64,000 nt of DNA from contig NC_080710.1 of assembly GCF_019097595.1 (NCBI RefSeq), forward strand, positions 9,685,780 through 9,749,779, read 5' to 3'. Shown piece by piece: positions 12,810 through 24,969 of the stretch. Source of the DNA: Hemibagrus wyckioides. Lineage: Eukaryota > Chordata > Actinopteri > Siluriformes > Bagridae. The notes under the pieces are model-generated. The model was not told where the DNA came from and did not search any database. It worked only from the letters and a program-made list of their open reading frames with translations. The first letter of the stretch is position 1. Each line of letters starts with the position of its first letter. The position numbers were made by a program, and so were the translations under genes.

Positions 12810-13067
12810 TTGTCTTAAACTTTTGTGTCTTACTAACCTTCTATCGATATAATCATTAATGCAGCAAGCACTTACACCTAAACCAAACCCTATTTTTTTA
12901 CCTTAATCTTATTCTCAGGTTATAATCTCAGTAACCAAAAGGAAGTTTTAGTTTTAGTTTTTATTTATTTATTTTAATTATCAGGCAAGGATCAGCCACG
13001 AGGTCAAAACAGTCATATATTGCTATAACTGTGGGAACATTTGGTCCCTACAAAGATATAGAAACAT

Positions 13068-13127
<60 letters not shown>

Positions 13128-13235
13128 TACACACACACACTTACTTTCCATCTCTCCCTCTCTCTGTGTTGTTGATTTTTTTCGTTTTATTTTTATGAGG
13201 TGCTTTATTCTTGTTACTAACATAGCAGTAAATGA

Positions 13236-13332
<97 letters not shown>

Positions 13333-13945
13333 GATATGACTATATTTTCAGCCTTCATCTGCCCATTGTAAACAATTTAAAGCTTTGGATGGTATTAGAG
13401 CTTTTGTTTAAATTAAGATAAAAAAAAAAACAACTTTGCAAAATATAACCTCAAAATGTGAATCAGTGGCATTAAGCTAAACTTCATCCACTTTGTGAAA
13501 CGCTGCTGCCTCTAAAACAGAGCATTTTTCTCAAAATCTTACATATGCTGCAAAACTGCTGTTTTTGCTAATGCTGTTTTGGTAACTGTCTTAGATTAAA
13601 GAAATATCTTCTTGTTGTTCTTTTTATTTATAATAACTGTACACACCTTTTTATCAAAATTGTATTCACATTTTCCAAGCTATTCACACAGTTCCTTTTG
13701 CCATCATGCAGCTCAGCACAGCAGTTAATAAAAGTCCACCAGAACACTAGCAAAGCTTCTCTTTCAACAATAAAGCCTTTATCATTTTTCAAATCTTCAT
13801 CATATCAGATTTTTCATTTTGTTGTTGTTATTTTTTTCTTAAATACATAAGCCAACATTCCATTACAAAACAGGAACATGGTACCTCTTTACTGTATAGG
13901 ATGTACTGAGTGTACAATACAGGAATTAATAAAAATGCTGCAATA
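12736..13945 (+). other. Likely il6r 3' untranslated region with poly(A) signals
   Basis: After the TGA at 12,733-12,735 no further frame continues. Candidate poly(A) signals AATAAA occur near 13,728, 13,770 and 13,929. The interval also holds (CA)n at 12,779-12,808 and 13,071-13,138, and a long (TA)n at 13,220-13,329. Which signal is used cannot be decided here. Confidence 0.45.
13071..13329. repeat. (CA)n and (TA)n microsatellites
   Basis: A (CA)n tract at 13,071-13,138 is followed by unique sequence and then about 110 bp of pure TA (13,220-13,329). The TA run could extrude as a cruciform and is a likely site of length error in assembly. Confidence 0.95.
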
Positions 13946-14087
13946 TACTTTAATGTGCTTTGCATCATTTTTGCAGGGACTTAAGGGGAATTGAAACAAC
14001 AGAAGTCCAGAAATTAAAATTATGTACAATATATTCCCTGTTCTGACACACTATACTACATTTTGATACAATATACCACATTACATG

Positions 14088-14460
14088 CTCCCAACTTTGT
14101 GAGAACAGTTTGGTGATGACATTCCAGTTTTAACCTGGTTCGCAATCTCCATTCGAATTTATCCCAAAGGTTGGGTTGAGGTCAGGACTGACCAGTCAAG
14201 TTCCTCCACACCAAACTCACTCATCCATGTCTTTATGGACCTTGCTTTGTGCACTGGTGTACAGTCATGTTGGAACAGGAAGGGGTCATCCCCAAACTGT
14301 TCCACAAAATTGGGAGCATGAAATTGTCCAAAATGTCTTGGTATGCTGAAGCATTAGGAGTTCCTTTCACTGGAACTAAGGGGCCAAGCTCAACACCTGA
14401 AAAACAACACCTGAATTCAATTATTTGGAGGGGTGTCCCAAAACCTTTGGCAATATAGTG
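14088..14460 (-). mobile_element. Tc1-type transposon fragment
   Basis: The minus strand carries the catalytic-region words of a Tc1 transposase ([20 protein letters not shown], then YQDILDNFMLPIL). It ends at a TIR reading TTTGGCAATATAGTG next to TA (14,461-14,462). The other end is degraded. The GGGTGTCCCAAAACC subterminal sequence places it with the copies at 33,770 and 61,899, a different subfamily from the elements at 38,145 and 51,078. Confidence 0.75.
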
Positions 14461-14734
14461 TACATAGACAGACACATATGGTATGCAAAAACTAGAGATA
14501 TTATTTTCATATACAGCACAGTAAACAAAAAATAATTATGCACTGAAGATATTTACACGATCAGACGGTAGGTAACTGATCTTCCCTCAATTGATTTGGC
14601 CAACAGCTTAAGCCAATAAAGGTAAATGTAGTTGGAGCGATCCTAGAAAAACTGTGTGTGGGGCAGGAATACACACTTGAAGATATACAAGAGCACCAAA
14701 CATGTCTATAGACACTCACACATTTATCTTATCC

Positions 14735-14906
14735 TGTCCACATACTAGCATGTTTTTTATGGTAGGAGGTGACAGGAAACTGAAGAGAACCCAGAGAAAA
14801 TGCACATGGACAGATAGTAGCCTGAGCACAGGATCAAACCAAAGACCCTGGAGCTGTTGGGAAACAACACTACACAACACTACCCACTGGACCACCATAC
14901 CACTCT
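14735..14906 (-). mobile_element. tRNA-derived SINE fragment
   Basis: On the minus strand it reads GTGGTCCAGTGGGTAGTGTT (A-box-like), then GGTTTGATCCTG (B-box-like), then the CATGTGCATTTTCTCTGGG and GTTTCCTGTCACC body. This order matches a tRNA-headed SINE widespread in fish. The copy is diverged and has no clear target-site duplication. Confidence 0.6.
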
Positions 14907-14909
14907 TAA

Positions 14910-15637
14910 AACCATTTACCCTTTTTAAAGACGGAAACAAATTGGGGGACTCATAGATCAGCAGAATGCCTTGTTCTCATCCAGTCCAAAAAAAAACCCT
15001 TGTCACACTCCTCTTCATCTCCCTCCTCTTCGTCTCCCTCCAATGGCTCCATGTAGCTGCCCATATGAATTTCAGGGCTCAGGTACAAACCTGTTACTAT
15101 CTACAAAAAATAAAATCAAATCTACACTTACCAGTATTTACACTTCTACACTTTTGTTCCCTTGTCTCCTCTTGAACTCAATTAAAAATCTTAAATAATA
15201 GCGCTACTTATATTGTCCGCTGCATGAAATGTTGCAGCTTTTGCTTGTACTTGCACATTTGCAAGACGCTTTAGATAAAAACATCTGCTGAAAGATTAAA
15301 TGAAATGTGAATTTAAGGATTTTTTAATTGCTCACAATTTTCTGAATTTATGATTTATCAGTCAATTTATCAACAATTTCACAATGTCAATTTATCATCA
15401 ATTTCACTGTTTTATTATAACAATACTTGTGTTGTTTAAAATTCATTATTAGCTTTGAAAACAGTTTGGAAACTTGATAAATGAGCAAAGAGAACAAAGA
15501 CTAGTATTCTGAATGTTAAACCAAAACTGGAAACAAACAGATTTTAAGGATGTTGTATACTAGTGACGTACGTACTATAGTGACGTACTATAAATGATAA
15601 GTGAACAGGTGTAACAAACAGTAATTGTCTAGAAATC
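14910..15637. other. Intergenic DNA, nothing recognised
   Basis: AT-rich with short non-conserved frames only. No repeat end, splice-flanked exon or RNA fold was recognised. Confidence 0.4.
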
Positions 15638-15719
<82 letters not shown>

Positions 15720-15720
15720 T
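15638..15720. repeat. (GATA)n microsatellite
   Basis: About 20 uninterrupted GATA units. It is the first of several GATA tracts in the window (others at 16,277-16,530 and 33,650-33,745). Confidence 0.95.
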
Positions 15721-15721
15721 A

Positions 15722-16270
15722 TCTGTCATTATAAATTAATATAAACACCAGATAGTGTGATTATAAATTATTATAAACACCAGAGAGTGTGATTATAAAT
15801 TATTATAAACACCAGAGAGTGTGATTATAAATTATTATAAACATTGAAGAGTGTCATTATAAATTATTATAAACACCAGAGAGTGTCATTATAAATTATT
15901 ATAAAGAGTGTGATTATAAATGTCCTTCTACAGTCATATACAGTCAGTTGGAGTTGTGTAACCAGGAGCTCCTGAGCAGCTCATAAATTAGCTCAACATC
16001 TGAGCTTCAACACCAACTCCTCCATGCCAAAGCCTTCAGATGCTGATGGAGATACAACATATGTAGAATGTTATTTTGTGTATTGATTAGGAGGTTGTCC
16101 TCAAAGTACACATGGGGTCGGCATCTTCTCTTTGAATGTCCGAAATCTTCATGAAGCAGAATCAAGCTGGAGCTGGTCCATCTCTGGGTGCCTCAGGATA
16201 CCTGCAGGGTTGGGCTCTTCTCACTGAAGGTCTGAAATCTTCATGAAGCGAAACACAACTGGAGCTGGCA
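15722..16270 (-). mobile_element. L2-type LINE 3' region fragment with short tandem repeats
   Basis: At 15,722-15,925 a ~36-bp unit (ATTATAAATTATTATAAACA then CCAGAGAGTGTG) is repeated five to six times. The following sequence (ATGTTATTTTGTGTATTGAT, then CTTCATGAAGCAGAATC, then GGAGCTGGTCCATCTCTGG) is shared with 40,980-41,230, the 3' region of the large LINE. The copy is 5'-truncated and diverged. Confidence 0.6.
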
Positions 16271-16276
16271 GAATCT

Positions 16277-16277
16277 C

Positions 16278-16355
<78 letters not shown>

Positions 16356-16360
16356 CTTAT

Positions 16361-16447
<87 letters not shown>

Positions 16448-16452
16448 CTTAT

Positions 16453-16530
<78 letters not shown>
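16277..16530. repeat. (GATA)n array with two regular interruptions
   Basis: GATA repeats run about 250 bp, broken twice by the same ACTTATATA phrase (about 16,353 and 16,447). The identical interruptions about 94 bp apart suggest a higher-order duplication within the microsatellite. Confidence 0.95.
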
Positions 16531-16531
<1 letters not shown>

Positions 16532-16678
16532 CAGATAGATCTTCACTCTACAGTGTTTTTCTTTGCTGGATACACGCATTCGTGGTCTTTGTTTGCCATC
16601 TAGCGGACAGTAAAGCAACAACTAACCAAAAAATAATAAAGAAAATGAAGAAAGAAAAAAAAACAACTCACCAATGAC

Positions 16679-16738
<60 letters not shown>
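16679..16738. repeat. (AAT)n microsatellite
   Basis: About 18 uninterrupted AAT units. Confidence 0.9.
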
Positions 16739-16739
<1 letters not shown>

Positions 16740-16914
16740 CAGATAAATGACTATAATATCGTATATATGATCTTTAAACACTTTTAATATTCAAACTTTA
16801 AATGACGTTAAAAAAATAATCGAAATTAAACAATTAAAAAAAACTTCTGAACAAGTTGGATATTGTTTATAATAACTGATGTTGATTAACAGCAAACTCA
16901 CCATCATCCTTTGT

Positions 16915-17400
16915 CCTGGTTCATTGACTGAATTTCAGTGATGAGTCGCCCTTTCAAAAGTTCAACATTTGCCATGTCCCGGAACCCATGGTTTTTAAAT
17001 CTTATGTCCAGGTAGGTACTGACAGCAAGACCATGAAAGGTTTCAAGACCTCTGAAACGACGTTGGCATTGTGCTGACAGCTCAGCTGATTAGATGCCGT
17101 TGATCTCAGAAGTAGTGACACCAGGGGAATCACTTTTGAAACTGAAACATGGTTTACAGTTGATGTCTCTCTTGTTACTTCTTCAAATGGTCCCAGAGCA
17201 TCAATGGACAGACTGATCATTGACCAGTCTTCCTCACTTAAGCACTTTCCAAGAACACAGAGGACTGTAGTAACAGCTTCCCTCTGCTCAAATAGTCTCT
17301 CAAACATATAGAACACAGAGTTCCACCTTGTTTCAACTGATTGTATCAGTTTGTGTTCTGGAGACTTCAGTTGCTTCTATGAGCCTCTCTGCTGCTGTTG
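16915..17400 (-). pseudogene. hAT transposase (ZBED-like) relic
   Basis: The minus strand reads VETRWNSVFYMFERLFEQRE, then LSEEDWSMISLSIDALGPFE, then VSKVIPLVSLL. After a frameshift it reads STYLDIRFKNHGF. This is the order of the C-terminal half of hAT/ZBED1-like transposases (RWNS.Y.M..RL, KP.EE.T, VS..IP, LD.RFK). The stretch between them is shortened and frames change, so the copy is dead. No terminal inverted repeats were found. Confidence 0.7.
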
Positions 17401-17548
17401 TGCTGTGGTGAAAGAAAGTTACAATAGCCATGCATCGCTGCTGGATGTCAAGAAGATCAGGGACACACGAAGCTCCGTTTCATTTCATTTTAACAGCGAT
17501 TCACAGCAGAGCTCTGCAACAAACATAAAAATTAAAATTAAAATAAAA

Positions 17549-18421
17549 GAAGAGATTTTTTGGGATACAAAGAGGTGTATCTTGTGGGGCATCCAATTAG
17601 ATTATTTTGGTACTAGTTTGGGGTCACAGGGTCACATGACCTAGAAGCTATTGAAGAAAGAGTGTTTTTTTTAGAATAAAAATAAAAATAAAAGAAGAGA
17701 TTTTTTGGGATCAAAAGAGGTGTACCCAGTGAATGCATCCAAATAGATTATTTTAGTACTAGTTTTGGGTCATAGGGTCACATGACCTAGAAGCTATTGA
17801 AGAAATAGTAGTTTTTTTAATAAAAAATTTAAATAAAAATAAAAGAAGAGATTTTTGGGATGCAAAGAGGTGTACCTTGTGGAGGTGTCCAATTAGATTA
17901 TTTTGGTACTACTTTGGGGTCACAGGGTCACATGACCTAGAAGCTATTGAAGAAAGAGTGTTTTTTTAAAAATTAAAATTAAAATAAAAGAAGAGATTTT
18001 TTGGGATAAGAAGAGGTGTACCTTGCGGAGGTGTCCAAGTAGATTATTTTGGTACTAGTTTTGGGTCACAGGGTCACATGACCTAGAAGCTATTAAAGAA
18101 ATAGTAGGGGTTTTTTTAAATAAAAATTAAAAGAAAAATAAAAGAAGAGATTTTTTGGGATGCAAAGAGGTGTACCTTGTGGAGGTGTCCAAATAGATTA
18201 TTTTGGTACTAGTTTTGGGTCATAGGGTCACATGACCTAGAAGCTATTGAAGAAAGAGTGTTTTTTTTTAATTAAAATTAAAATAAAAACAAAAGAAGAG
18301 ATTTTTTGGGATACAAAGAGGTGTACCTTGCGGAGGTGTCCAAATAGATTATTTTAGTACTAGTTTTGGGTCACAGGGTCACATGACCTAGAAGCTATTG
18401 AAGGAATAGTTATTTTTTTTT
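17549..18421. repeat. Six-copy tandem repeat, period 145-154 bp
   Basis: Units begin at GAAGAGATTTTTTGGGAT near 17,549, 17,694, 17,845, 17,990, 18,144 and 18,295. Each unit has AAAGAGGTGTACC, AGATTATTTTGGTACTAG and CCTAGAAGCTATTGAAG. Each also has three hexamers, GGGTCA, GGGTCA and TGACCT, spaced by two bases. The A/T linker after each unit varies in length. The array ends about 250 bp before the first coding exon of the next gene. Confidence 0.95.
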
Positions 18422-18673
18422 CAGTCGTACAGAAATTTGTCGACGGTCCCTAAACTTCCGCTTCCGAATCTCTGTCTAATGTCTGAATATCAAGCTTCAC
18501 CGCGGTCTTCGTGTGTAAGTCGAGATATAAACGGAGCAACTTATTCAGAAACATGTAAGCTTTTTGATGAACAGGAACAACGTGCTTTAGAGAATTTTAA
18601 ACTAAAGTATCGATCTCGGCAGGCTGGTATCGATACTATGGATACGATAGCGTACAGTCTTGCGCTTAAAATC

Positions 18674-21600
18674 ATGGAGATTGTGTTTTTCTTGTCTTGT
18701 CTTTTTGTATTGGCGTTGATCTGCGCGGCTGACCTGCCTTCGAAATGTGAGTAAAATGTCAGATTGTAAGAGAATTGTGAACTTGTTCTGATTATGTACA
18801 ATGCTTCCTAATCCGTTTAAAGCGGCCGCTGAAAATTAATGAATGACGAACTTCCTATTCCACCTGAGTTTTGTTTTTTTAATGTTTCCACTGGGGACAT
18901 GGGGGACAATGTGCGTTTCGAAATCCCGTTTGCGATTTTTTCACCGCACGCTGTCATCCCCACGGAGGCGCAGGTCTGAGCAGGGCACTGAGATGCGCGC
19001 GTAAGCGTCCAGGAACGTCACGTGCACACTAAAAATAGCTGACTGAAAGGTGTAATGAACAGGTAAAGCGGTTGCACCACAGTCAGCGAAGAAACAGCAG
19101 AAGCAGCAATAGATGACTTTAATGTCAACATGGATGAAAAGAAAGAAAGGAGATGTGAGTTGGTTGATTCAGTAAATTAGCTCAGGTCAGGATAATCATA
19201 TTTTCTGTCTACACCTGTTGATGTTAATGTTAGACTCAATATGATCATAACTCGGAGGACAGGTAAGGTGGATAGGATACATGGAGGGATGGGATTGAAT
19301 GGATAGATGGAGGACAATGAAAAATGTTCTTTATCTCGAAGTTAATTTTTTTTGTTTGTTTTTCGTGTGACAATCTTGCATCTTGTGTGCCAAATAAGTA
19401 GTGTATCTATTGTGTTATCAATTTTCCATCATTTTGGGTTACAAAAGTAACGATTACAGATCATTATTCCTACCCTGCTATAATACAGTGTTGGAGGCAT
19501 AAAAATGATCTACTTTAGTTATGTATGCTGCCCAGAAAATTACCACCAGGAATAAATATTTAAATTTATTCATTAACTAAGAGTTGGAGTTTATTCATGA
19601 AAGCCAATTATTAAAGTAATGATCAACATTTTCATATAATTACATATTAATATTGCTGCTGTCTATCTGCAATTGACGTTACAAAACAGTGATTCAACAC
19701 ATACAGCTGATAAAAGATTTTAGCTTTTTCTATTCTAAACCCCTGTGGTTTGGTGGATGTGTCTCTGACAGACGTCCTGTTCAACAAGTGATTCATTTTA
19801 CATTTTCAGGTACAGCGCTTAGTTTAAAATAAAAGTTTGTTTAACAGAGGAAATTGAGTCTTACATTATTTAAACTTGATTCACACACAAAACATTAATG
19901 GTGAACATTTCTGACATTATAAAATGATTCTCTCAAGTCTTGGTGAGCGGCCCTTATTAAACAATAACAAGAAAGTAAGACATCTTTTTTATATGCATAG
20001 TTTAGTAGCCTAATGTTCTTTTTGGCAGAATTTATCATTATAATCAACTTAATTATTTCTTGGATTCTGTATCACCACAGTCCCTAAATGTATGTAAATG
20101 CAAGAAATTGGATTCAAATAAAAAATATTTTCCCCCATTTTGTGTAACCCCCCCCCCCACTTCTCAAACCAAACTTACACCATTGATGATCCTAACACGC
20201 ACTACATTTCAATCATTTGTTTCAGGCTGCTCTCAGACCAGTGAGAACATCTCCTATACCTGTGAGAACATCAGTACAGTCAGTGGATTCAGGTTAAGTG
20301 TTCCTGAGAGTTTACCACCTAAATGCCTGGAGGAATGTGAGCATGGCTGGTACACTAAGGTGAGCCTTTCTTACAGCATGCTGTGTTTTTGTTTTTGTTT
20401 GTTTTAACTGATGTGTTTCTCTAAACATGTAACCTGTAACATGGTGTCTTGTAGAACAACACCTTTCTGGTTGACTCAAAAGAGACCTGTGGCAATTTAT
20501 CAGAGCTTATAGTAAAGGTAACCCCTTGGAACGTGACCACACACACCTGTTTGGACGGAGCATACTGGAAAATGGACTGTCCCTGCTCAGGAAAAGTAAG
20601 CTTTTTTTTTTTTTTAGAAATTGTACATGATCTGGCATTGTACAGTCAGGAAAAACCTGAATCAGTTCAGAATTGAGGACTGAACAACAGCAATCTGGGA
20701 GATTGGTCTCTAAGCATGGAAATATAACCTGATGACTCCTGTATAGAGTAGATAGTCCATCATACTAGTCATCTTGTGCTAAGGCACTTGTAGCTGAGGG
20801 AAATTTGCCAACAGAATCAAAACATCTTAAGGAAGTAAATTGTACTACACCATGCCTGCAAAAAAGTAAAGTGTTTTTTGTAGCAAATGTTAATAAAGTT
20901 ACTTCTGATGGGCTTAAAAATCAAATATGTTCATCAGGACTAACAAATTTCAAAGCATTACAAATATTTGGAGTTAAACAAACAAAATAAGCAAAATTGA
21001 CCAAGGGTCAATTGACCAAGGGTGCCTTTTGCATTGAACTGGATATCTTCGAGACAGATGATCTGTATTGGCCAAAAACAGTAAAAGTGAGGTTAACTTG
21101 AATAAATGGAGTAACTCTAATATAATTCACCATTAAGACACTAGCTGTTCAGTAAGCCTATTAACTACACTGATGTGCTCCTTTTTCAGAACAATTTGGT
21201 GGTTTCCTACGAAGGTAAGTGTTTTGTTAGTAATGAATCTGGAGACAGTCTGATCTGCACAGCTTATTAAAATGATCCAAATTTAATATACATACAGTGT
21301 AAACATAAATGGTATATTTATGTGGTTGCATATGCCGTTTTTTTTTCTAGCTGTTGAAAGTCCAAAACCTGTGGGTAAGGATGTGGAGGAAGGCTCATAC
21401 AATGGAAAATGTAAGTGGTTCCTTTACATGGGTCTTAATTGTTTTAGTTAATGTCAAATAGACTTTATTAATGAATGAATGAATGAATGAATGAATGAAT
21501 GAATGAATGAATGAATGAATGAATGAAGGGGAACAAATATGTAATAAACTCACAAAAAGTGACAGTGGTGTAGTGTTTGCTATAAATACTTTGCACTACT

Positions 21601-22797
21601 CACTCAAAGTATAAAACCAAGAAACACTTCAAGTGTGTGGGTGAACTCTTTCACTGATTAGAGCCACACACTATGGCCCATGATGCTCAGCTGTATATTT
21701 ATGCAGCCTCTGCTGAATGAATCCTAACAAGGAGTAATAGTGAGACACTGCAAGGTCAAAAATTAGTGGCAAATGGCCAGTGACTTCACCTTGCCATTGG
21801 ATTCTGATGACAATTTCACAAAATGTCTCACCATCTTCAGAAAATGTTGCAATCTCTGAAAGTATTTCAACTGCTTGCAGCTATTTGCTCATCAATCATT
21901 ATCTGGCATGGTGCCTGGGATTTTCCCGTCTAAGTCAGTACTGGCCTAATAGGTGAGAATATCACCATGGCCTGTCATTACCATGGGGAGTGTTTCATCC
22001 TCATGGACATTAATTAATTCTGTGAATTTGGCTGTCATCTTGGGACATCTTCTCAGTCTCACTCATTATCTTGTAGCAGGGGTTTATCTAGGTGTTAAAC
22101 ACTGTCCCTGGTGGATAGAAGGGGTGAATATTGATGTGACTTGACAAAAGTATTTGCAGCAAATACAACATTACTGTCACACTGGTACAGCAGATTTTAA
22201 AGGAAGATTCTTTTTAGACCTTGCATGTAACTTAAGTTATCTGAAGAGCATATTAACTGGGCACTTATAATCATTTTCTTTTTTTTAGTGCTGCATCTGC
22301 TGTGGCTCCTGCTGTGCATCCCTGTGTTTGCTGTGCTAATATGGAATTGCAAGGAAAAGGCTAAGGAGCAGTAAGTTAGCAAATCTTGTGAATAAATGAT
22401 TGACGGTTTAAACATGTTTGGAATCTGCATTGCTTAATAATAGGATACGAGAGTATAGAATAATTAATATAGTGCATAAAAGAGCATTAATTAGACTTAG
22501 CTAGGGTTGTAAAGAAAAAAATAAATAGGAAAATCAGTCTAACAGTCAGGCACATACATTTTTAAGCCTAGATCTGTTGGGAAACAAAAAGTAAAGCAAT
22601 TAAAAACTGATACTGCTGTTGAAAATGGAAGGACTTGACAATTGTTGGTGTAACAAGATCAATCTTGAGATAATCTGTACTCATTTTACTTGACCACTCT
22701 GCTGCCTTTGACACATTCACATTCTGCTGTTAACTCTCTCTGGTCTAGGAATCACTGGTACAGCTCTGTGGTGAATGGAGTCCTATCTCTCAGGTAG
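18674..22797 (+). CDS. Small type I membrane protein, 7 exons, unknown family
   Basis: I do not recognise this gene. Exons: 18674-18746, 20226-20359, 20455-20595, 21190-21214, 21351-21410, 22289-22370, 22749-22797. Phases 1,0,0,1,1,2 agree and give 187 residues. The start (ATCATGG) has a good Kozak context and begins a signal peptide (MEIVFFLSCLFVLALICAAD). The ectodomain (about 25-124) is cysteine-rich: CCSQTSENISYTC, KCLEECEHGWYTK, ETCGN, HTCLDGAYWKMDCPCSGK. It has several N-X-S/T sites. A short stalk (exon 5) precedes a membrane segment at about 145-164 (LLHLLWLLLCIPVFAVLIW). The basic tail ends NHWYSSVVNGVLSLR. A cytokine- or TNF-receptor-like surface role is possible but unproven. A poly(A) signal lies near 23,204. 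The upstream frame stays open from 18,437, so an N-terminal extension is conceivable. Confidence 0.7.
21470..21530. repeat. (AATG)n microsatellite
   Basis: About 14 AATG units inside intron 5 of the unknown membrane-protein gene. Confidence 0.9.
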
Positions 22798-23203
22798 ATC
22801 CTTTAAAGTCTCAATGAGGGGAGGGAGCCTGAATCTCAGCAACTCACAAGTGGGATTCCTGACATCAAGATCAAGGCCCCATTAACATCAGCATTAACAA
22901 GTTGTTCACACTGGACATCAGCTGTGCCTTTACCCTGGAGTTAATTAGCACAATTGGCACAAAGTGCTTATACAAGCACATAACAGACAATTCCATGAGC
23001 AATATTGAGATATGTAACCCTTGTGCATTGTTCAAAAACACTACCAGTTTGTCATGTTCTGGATGAAAACATTCACTAAATTAAAATGCTATAAACACAT
23101 ATCAGATCAATATTTGCTTAAATCTATTAACCTCAGTTCTGTTCAAAACTACTAAATGTTTTTTTTAAAAAAGTGTTCAAGAAAAAAAATGTGACCAGAA
23201 ATG

Positions 23204-23209
23204 AATAAA
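23204..23209 (+). terminator. Candidate poly(A) signal
   Basis: AATAAA about 400 bp after the stop codon at 22,795-22,797, the first such hexamer downstream. Followed by T/GT-rich sequence (TTTTGCATTGTGTAGG). Confidence 0.45.
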
Positions 23210-23417
23210 ACATAAACTTTTGCATTGTGTAGGTATTTTGTGAGTCCTTTCTGTGCATTTAAATGACTAATGCTTTTAATTTCGAGCATTTTTTAGTCAC
23301 TTGAGTCCCACAGTCACTTCTTATATATGTGTTGAACCACAACTGTAGGCAGGAAGTTTATTACTGTTTTATCTAGTTCTTTTAGAGTGTTTTTAGAGTG
23401 TATTTGAATGCAATCTT

Positions 23418-24060
23418 CAAGGTTCAAGGTTTCTTTACTGTCAGTACCACCATATGTGCAGACATACAGAGGAATCGAAATACCGTTTCTCTTCTCTCGT
23501 CAGTATTAACATTGTACTTACAGTTAGTGCAACAAAGAACAGATGTTTGACGGTACCAGCAGTATACTTATAATAAATAGATATAAATAAACCAGTGAAA
23601 AATAAATTGAACTTCTGAATGGATATATATCTGAGTAAGTGTAAACAGTGAATTCTATTAAATATACAAATATATTCAAGGTGCACATAAGCTGAAGATA
23701 GATGTAAACATGAAGATAAACATGAAGATAAATGTAAACTTCAAAAAAGTTAGATAGAAAAACAGCATGTACAATATGTACAATAGCAGCAGTATGAGTA
23801 GTGCAATAAGACTGTAAGGTGTAAAGTGCAAAACAGTGTGTGATTGAAATAGTTTGTGCATGTATGCTGAAACATGTAATGTTTGAACAAGTGTTTGTAA
23901 ACAGTTCAGTGTGTATAGAATTTTGTCGACAGTATAAAGTGCGAGGTTTGGGTGCGAGATTGTACGGCCTGGGTAGAATCAGTAACAGTGGGAGTAACGT
24001 CCATCTGGCAGACTTTTTTGACAGTAGATAGGACTTGGACGGAGTTCCAATCTTGGTATG
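23418..24060 (-). mobile_element. LINE 3' region, 5'-truncated
   Basis: On the minus strand the right edge ends ...AGTAAAGAAACCTTGAACCTTG, a short tandem tail. Internal sequence is low-complexity (repeated ATGAAGATAAA; AGTGCAAAACAG). The organisation matches a LINE 3' untranslated region. The boundary towards 24,060 is uncertain. Confidence 0.5.
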
Positions 24061-24900
24061 GCCACGGTTGGAGCTGTGCCCAAGGTCCTAAGCAGAAGTG
24101 CAGCGCGTCATAGGAAGCCAAGGGTGGCAGGAGATATAGAGTTAGGGATAATTGGGAGGAAACTGCAGTTAACACTACAGCAGGTGTAGAAGTGAAAGAA
24201 AGCATTGTTTGCAATCTAAGACAGAGCAGTGGCCCTGAGGCGTACCCATGCTGGCCTCGGAGGTAGAAATGAACTGGTTGATAAAACCAAAGTCCCACTG
24301 ATAAAAATAAGCCTATTATTATTCTTTATGACTGACCTCAGAAGTCTGATTATAATGGTATTCGGAAAAATTAAAAGTCATAAATAATGGTGTCCAAACA
24401 GAACCTGATATCTCAAAAAAAAAAGAAAAGAAAAGAAAATAGGAGTGACCTTCTAAGAGAGCATGGTTTGAATATTATGAACAGATTAAGAAAAAGAATA
24501 AAAAGATTGTGTTTTGTGATGCTTATTGCGGAGGTTGTTGGGATGTTCATTCGTGAGCAGCTCAATTCTTGTAACCAGTGCTGATTGCAAATAAAACCGT
24601 GTATCTGCATTCATCCAGTCTGCATGATTCGTCTTCTTTAGTTAGAGCCTTGCTTGACTGAGCTGTCGGGTCAATGTGGAGTTGAAGTCAGATAATAGCA
24701 AAGTAATAATTGAGTAGTATTAAATAGAGCATTACAGAAGCGGATGAAAATATTTTCCACAATGACAAGAAATCAGACTTTATTGAGAAAACAAAACAAA
24801 AATGACAACACTTTCTTTTAGTCACACCTTGGCATCTTCATTCGGCAGGTGGCGCTGCTACATCAAAAATTGAAAAAAAAAAAACACGAATTCTGGGGAG
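24061..24900. other. Intergenic DNA, possible LTR fragment
   Basis: At about 24,530-24,665 a GCAAATAAAACCGTG poly(A)-signal block followed by GCATTCATCCAGTCTGCATG resembles the R-U5 end of an LTR, but no matching partner or internal region is visible. The rest shows no gene. Confidence 0.25.
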
Positions 24901-24969
24901 GGCTGAGCGGAGAGAGAGAGAGAGAGAGAGAGAGAGCGCTCACTTTCTTCCGGCGGGACGAGAAGGAAG
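24901..24969 (+). promoter_or_regulatory. 5' leader of the second small membrane-protein gene
   Basis: A (GA)n run (24,911-24,937) and GC-rich sequence (CTTCCGGCGGGACGAGAAGGA) directly precede the ATG at 24,970. CTTCCGG is an ETS-type core, common near vertebrate transcription starts. Sequence alone does not fix the start site. Confidence 0.3.

Noticed and set aside
13023..13358. Frame rich in Tyr-Ile and Val-Cys repeats
   Set aside because: Produced by (TA)n and (CA)n microsatellites.
15638..16530. CRISPR-like regular repeats
   Set aside because: Repeats are microsatellite or LINE-derived with no unique spacers, and the DNA is vertebrate nuclear.
16277..16621. Frame of repeated LSIY on the minus strand
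   Set aside because: Translation of a (GATA)n tract.
19108..19156. Tiny exon MDEKKERR before a GTGAGT donor
   Set aside because: Good donor and CpG-rich context, but no supported partner exon and no signal peptide. Left out as a gene call.
23840..24298. Overlapping frames on both strands near 24 kb
   Set aside because: They fall in LINE 3' sequence and unassigned DNA, with no splice context or domain.
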